A DNA stretch of 5,814 nucleotides from Streptomyces violaceus (GTDB taxonomy: Bacteria > Actinomycetota > Actinomycetes > Streptomycetales > Streptomycetaceae), in contig KL569207.1 of assembly GCA_000715635.1 (NCBI GenBank), positions 6,037 through 11,850 on the forward strand, read 5' to 3'. The notes under the pieces are model-generated. The model was given only the letters and a program-made list of their open reading frames with translations. It was not told the origin of the DNA and did no database searches. Positions 5,134 through 5,814 of this stretch are shown piece by piece; position 1 is the first letter of the stretch; each line of letters starts with the position of its first letter. A program made the position numbers and the translations under genes.

Positions 5134-5814
5134 ATGTCCCGGCACCGCGCCGCCGAACTCCGCGTGCGGGGGTTCGGACCGCTCATCGGCATCGGCGACG
5201 AGGCGGCGCCCGGCACCGACGGGCAGCTGGCCGCCCTGCGGCGCCTCGGCTGGAACGCCATCGAACTGCGCACGGTCGACGGCACGGCCCTCGCCGACCT
5301 CTCCGCGGCCGCCTTCGACACGCTGGCCAGGCGGCTCGCGGAGACCGGCGTCACCGTGACCGCCGTCGCCTCCCGGATCGGCAACTGGTCCCGCCCCATC
5401 ACCGGCGACCTCGGCCAGGACCTGGCGGAACTCGACGTCCTGGCCGAGCGCTGCGCCACCCTCGGCTGCCGTCTGGTGCGGATCATGTCGTACCCCAACG
5501 ACGGTCTGACGGAGACCGAGTGGGCCGACCGCGTCCTGGCCCGCACCGCCGTCCTGGCGGACCGCGCCGAGCGCGCGGGCCTGGTGCTGGTGCACGAGAA
5601 CTGCGCGGGCTGGGCCGGTGACCGGGCCGACCGCGCGCTACGACTGCTGCGCGCCGTGGAGAGCCCGGCCCTGCGGCTGCTGTTCGACACCGGCAACGGC
5701 GTCCCGTACGGCTACCGCGCCCCGGACATGCTCCGCGACCTCGCCCCGTACGTCGTCCACGTCCACATCAAGGACGCCGTCCGCACCCCGGACGGCGGCA
5801 CCGCCTACACCCTG
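5134..5814 (+). CDS. Sugar phosphate isomerase/epimerase-like TIM-barrel protein (C-terminus beyond the right edge)
   Basis: Seen: 227 codons open to the window end, from ATG at 5134. It starts one base after the upstream stop, with GGGAG at 5121-5125 as ribosome-binding site inside the preceding gene. Motifs follow the xylose isomerase-like/AP-endonuclease-2 barrel in order: NAIELR (41-46, E44), LVRIMSY (114-120), VLVHENCAGW (151-160, H154 and E155), LLFDTGN (182-188, D185) and VVHVHIKDA (207-215, H209, H211, K213). The acidic and histidine residues are those that hold the divalent metal in this family. Known members: inosose dehydratase, tagatose/psicose 3-epimerases, hydroxypyruvate isomerase and related enzymes. 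The overlap-like spacing with the dehydrogenase gene implies co-translation. Inference: it epimerises, isomerises or dehydrates the keto-sugar or keto-cyclitol made next door. The end of the barrel, with the last metal-binding Glu, is missing from the window. Confidence 0.88.
   Translation, partial: MSRHRAAELRVRGFGPLIGIGDEAAPGTDGQLAALRRLGWNAIELRTVDGTALADLSAAAFDTLARRLAETGVTVTAVASRIGNWSRPITGDLGQDLAELDVLAERCATLGCRLVRIMSYPNDGLTETEWADRVLARTAVLADRAERAGLVLVHENCAGWAGDRADRALRLLRAVESPALRLLFDTGNGVPYGYRAPDMLRDLAPYVVHVHIKDAVRTPDGGTAYTL

Noticed and set aside
4095..5696. 533-codon open frame on the minus strand
   Set aside because: It lies antisense to the dehydrogenase and TIM-barrel genes, is rich in Arg, Ser, Ala and Gly with no recognisable motif, and is expected from third-position GC bias.

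Overview
The window looks like actinomycete chromosome, most likely Streptomyces or a close relative. GC is very high, codon third positions are almost all G or C, GTG and TTG starts are used, and the single in-frame TTA codon stands out. It holds six genes in two divergent transcription units. The outermost gene at each end is cut by the window edge. I see no rRNA, tRNA, CRISPR array, insertion sequence or attachment site.

The leftward unit runs, in transcription order: a DegT/DnrJ/EryC1/StrS-type PLP aminotransferase (3834 to 2608), a second divergent aminotransferase of the same fold (2611 to 1469), a UbiA-superfamily membrane prenyltransferase (1354 to 380), and the N-terminal part of an FAD-dependent amine-oxidase/protoporphyrinogen-oxidase-like enzyme (383 to beyond 1). 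Two junctions are ATGA start/stop overlaps. The only real gap, 1355-1468, carries part of an imperfect 30-bp tandem duplication that spans the stop of the second aminotransferase. The rightward unit has a divergent Gfo/Idh/MocA-family NAD(P) oxidoreductase (4056-5132), then one base later a xylose-isomerase-like TIM-barrel protein (5134 to beyond 5814).

The 221-bp region between the units (3835-4055) is visibly less GC-rich than the genes and is the control region. It holds two short palindromes beside a weak rightward promoter candidate. It also holds a 9-bp inverted repeat whose proximal arm overlaps the purine-rich ribosome-binding region of the leftward unit.

As a whole this reads as part of a specialised-metabolite gene cluster. 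A Gfo/Idh dehydrogenase, a TIM-barrel isomerase/epimerase and two aminotransferases fit oxidation, rearrangement and amination of a sugar or cyclitol. The prenyltransferase and flavoenzyme fit transfer and oxidation of a lipid or isoprenoid part. The end product cannot be read from this window, and I do not recognise the combination as a described pathway. The leftward unit appears to be under bldA control through a TTA codon near the start of its first gene.
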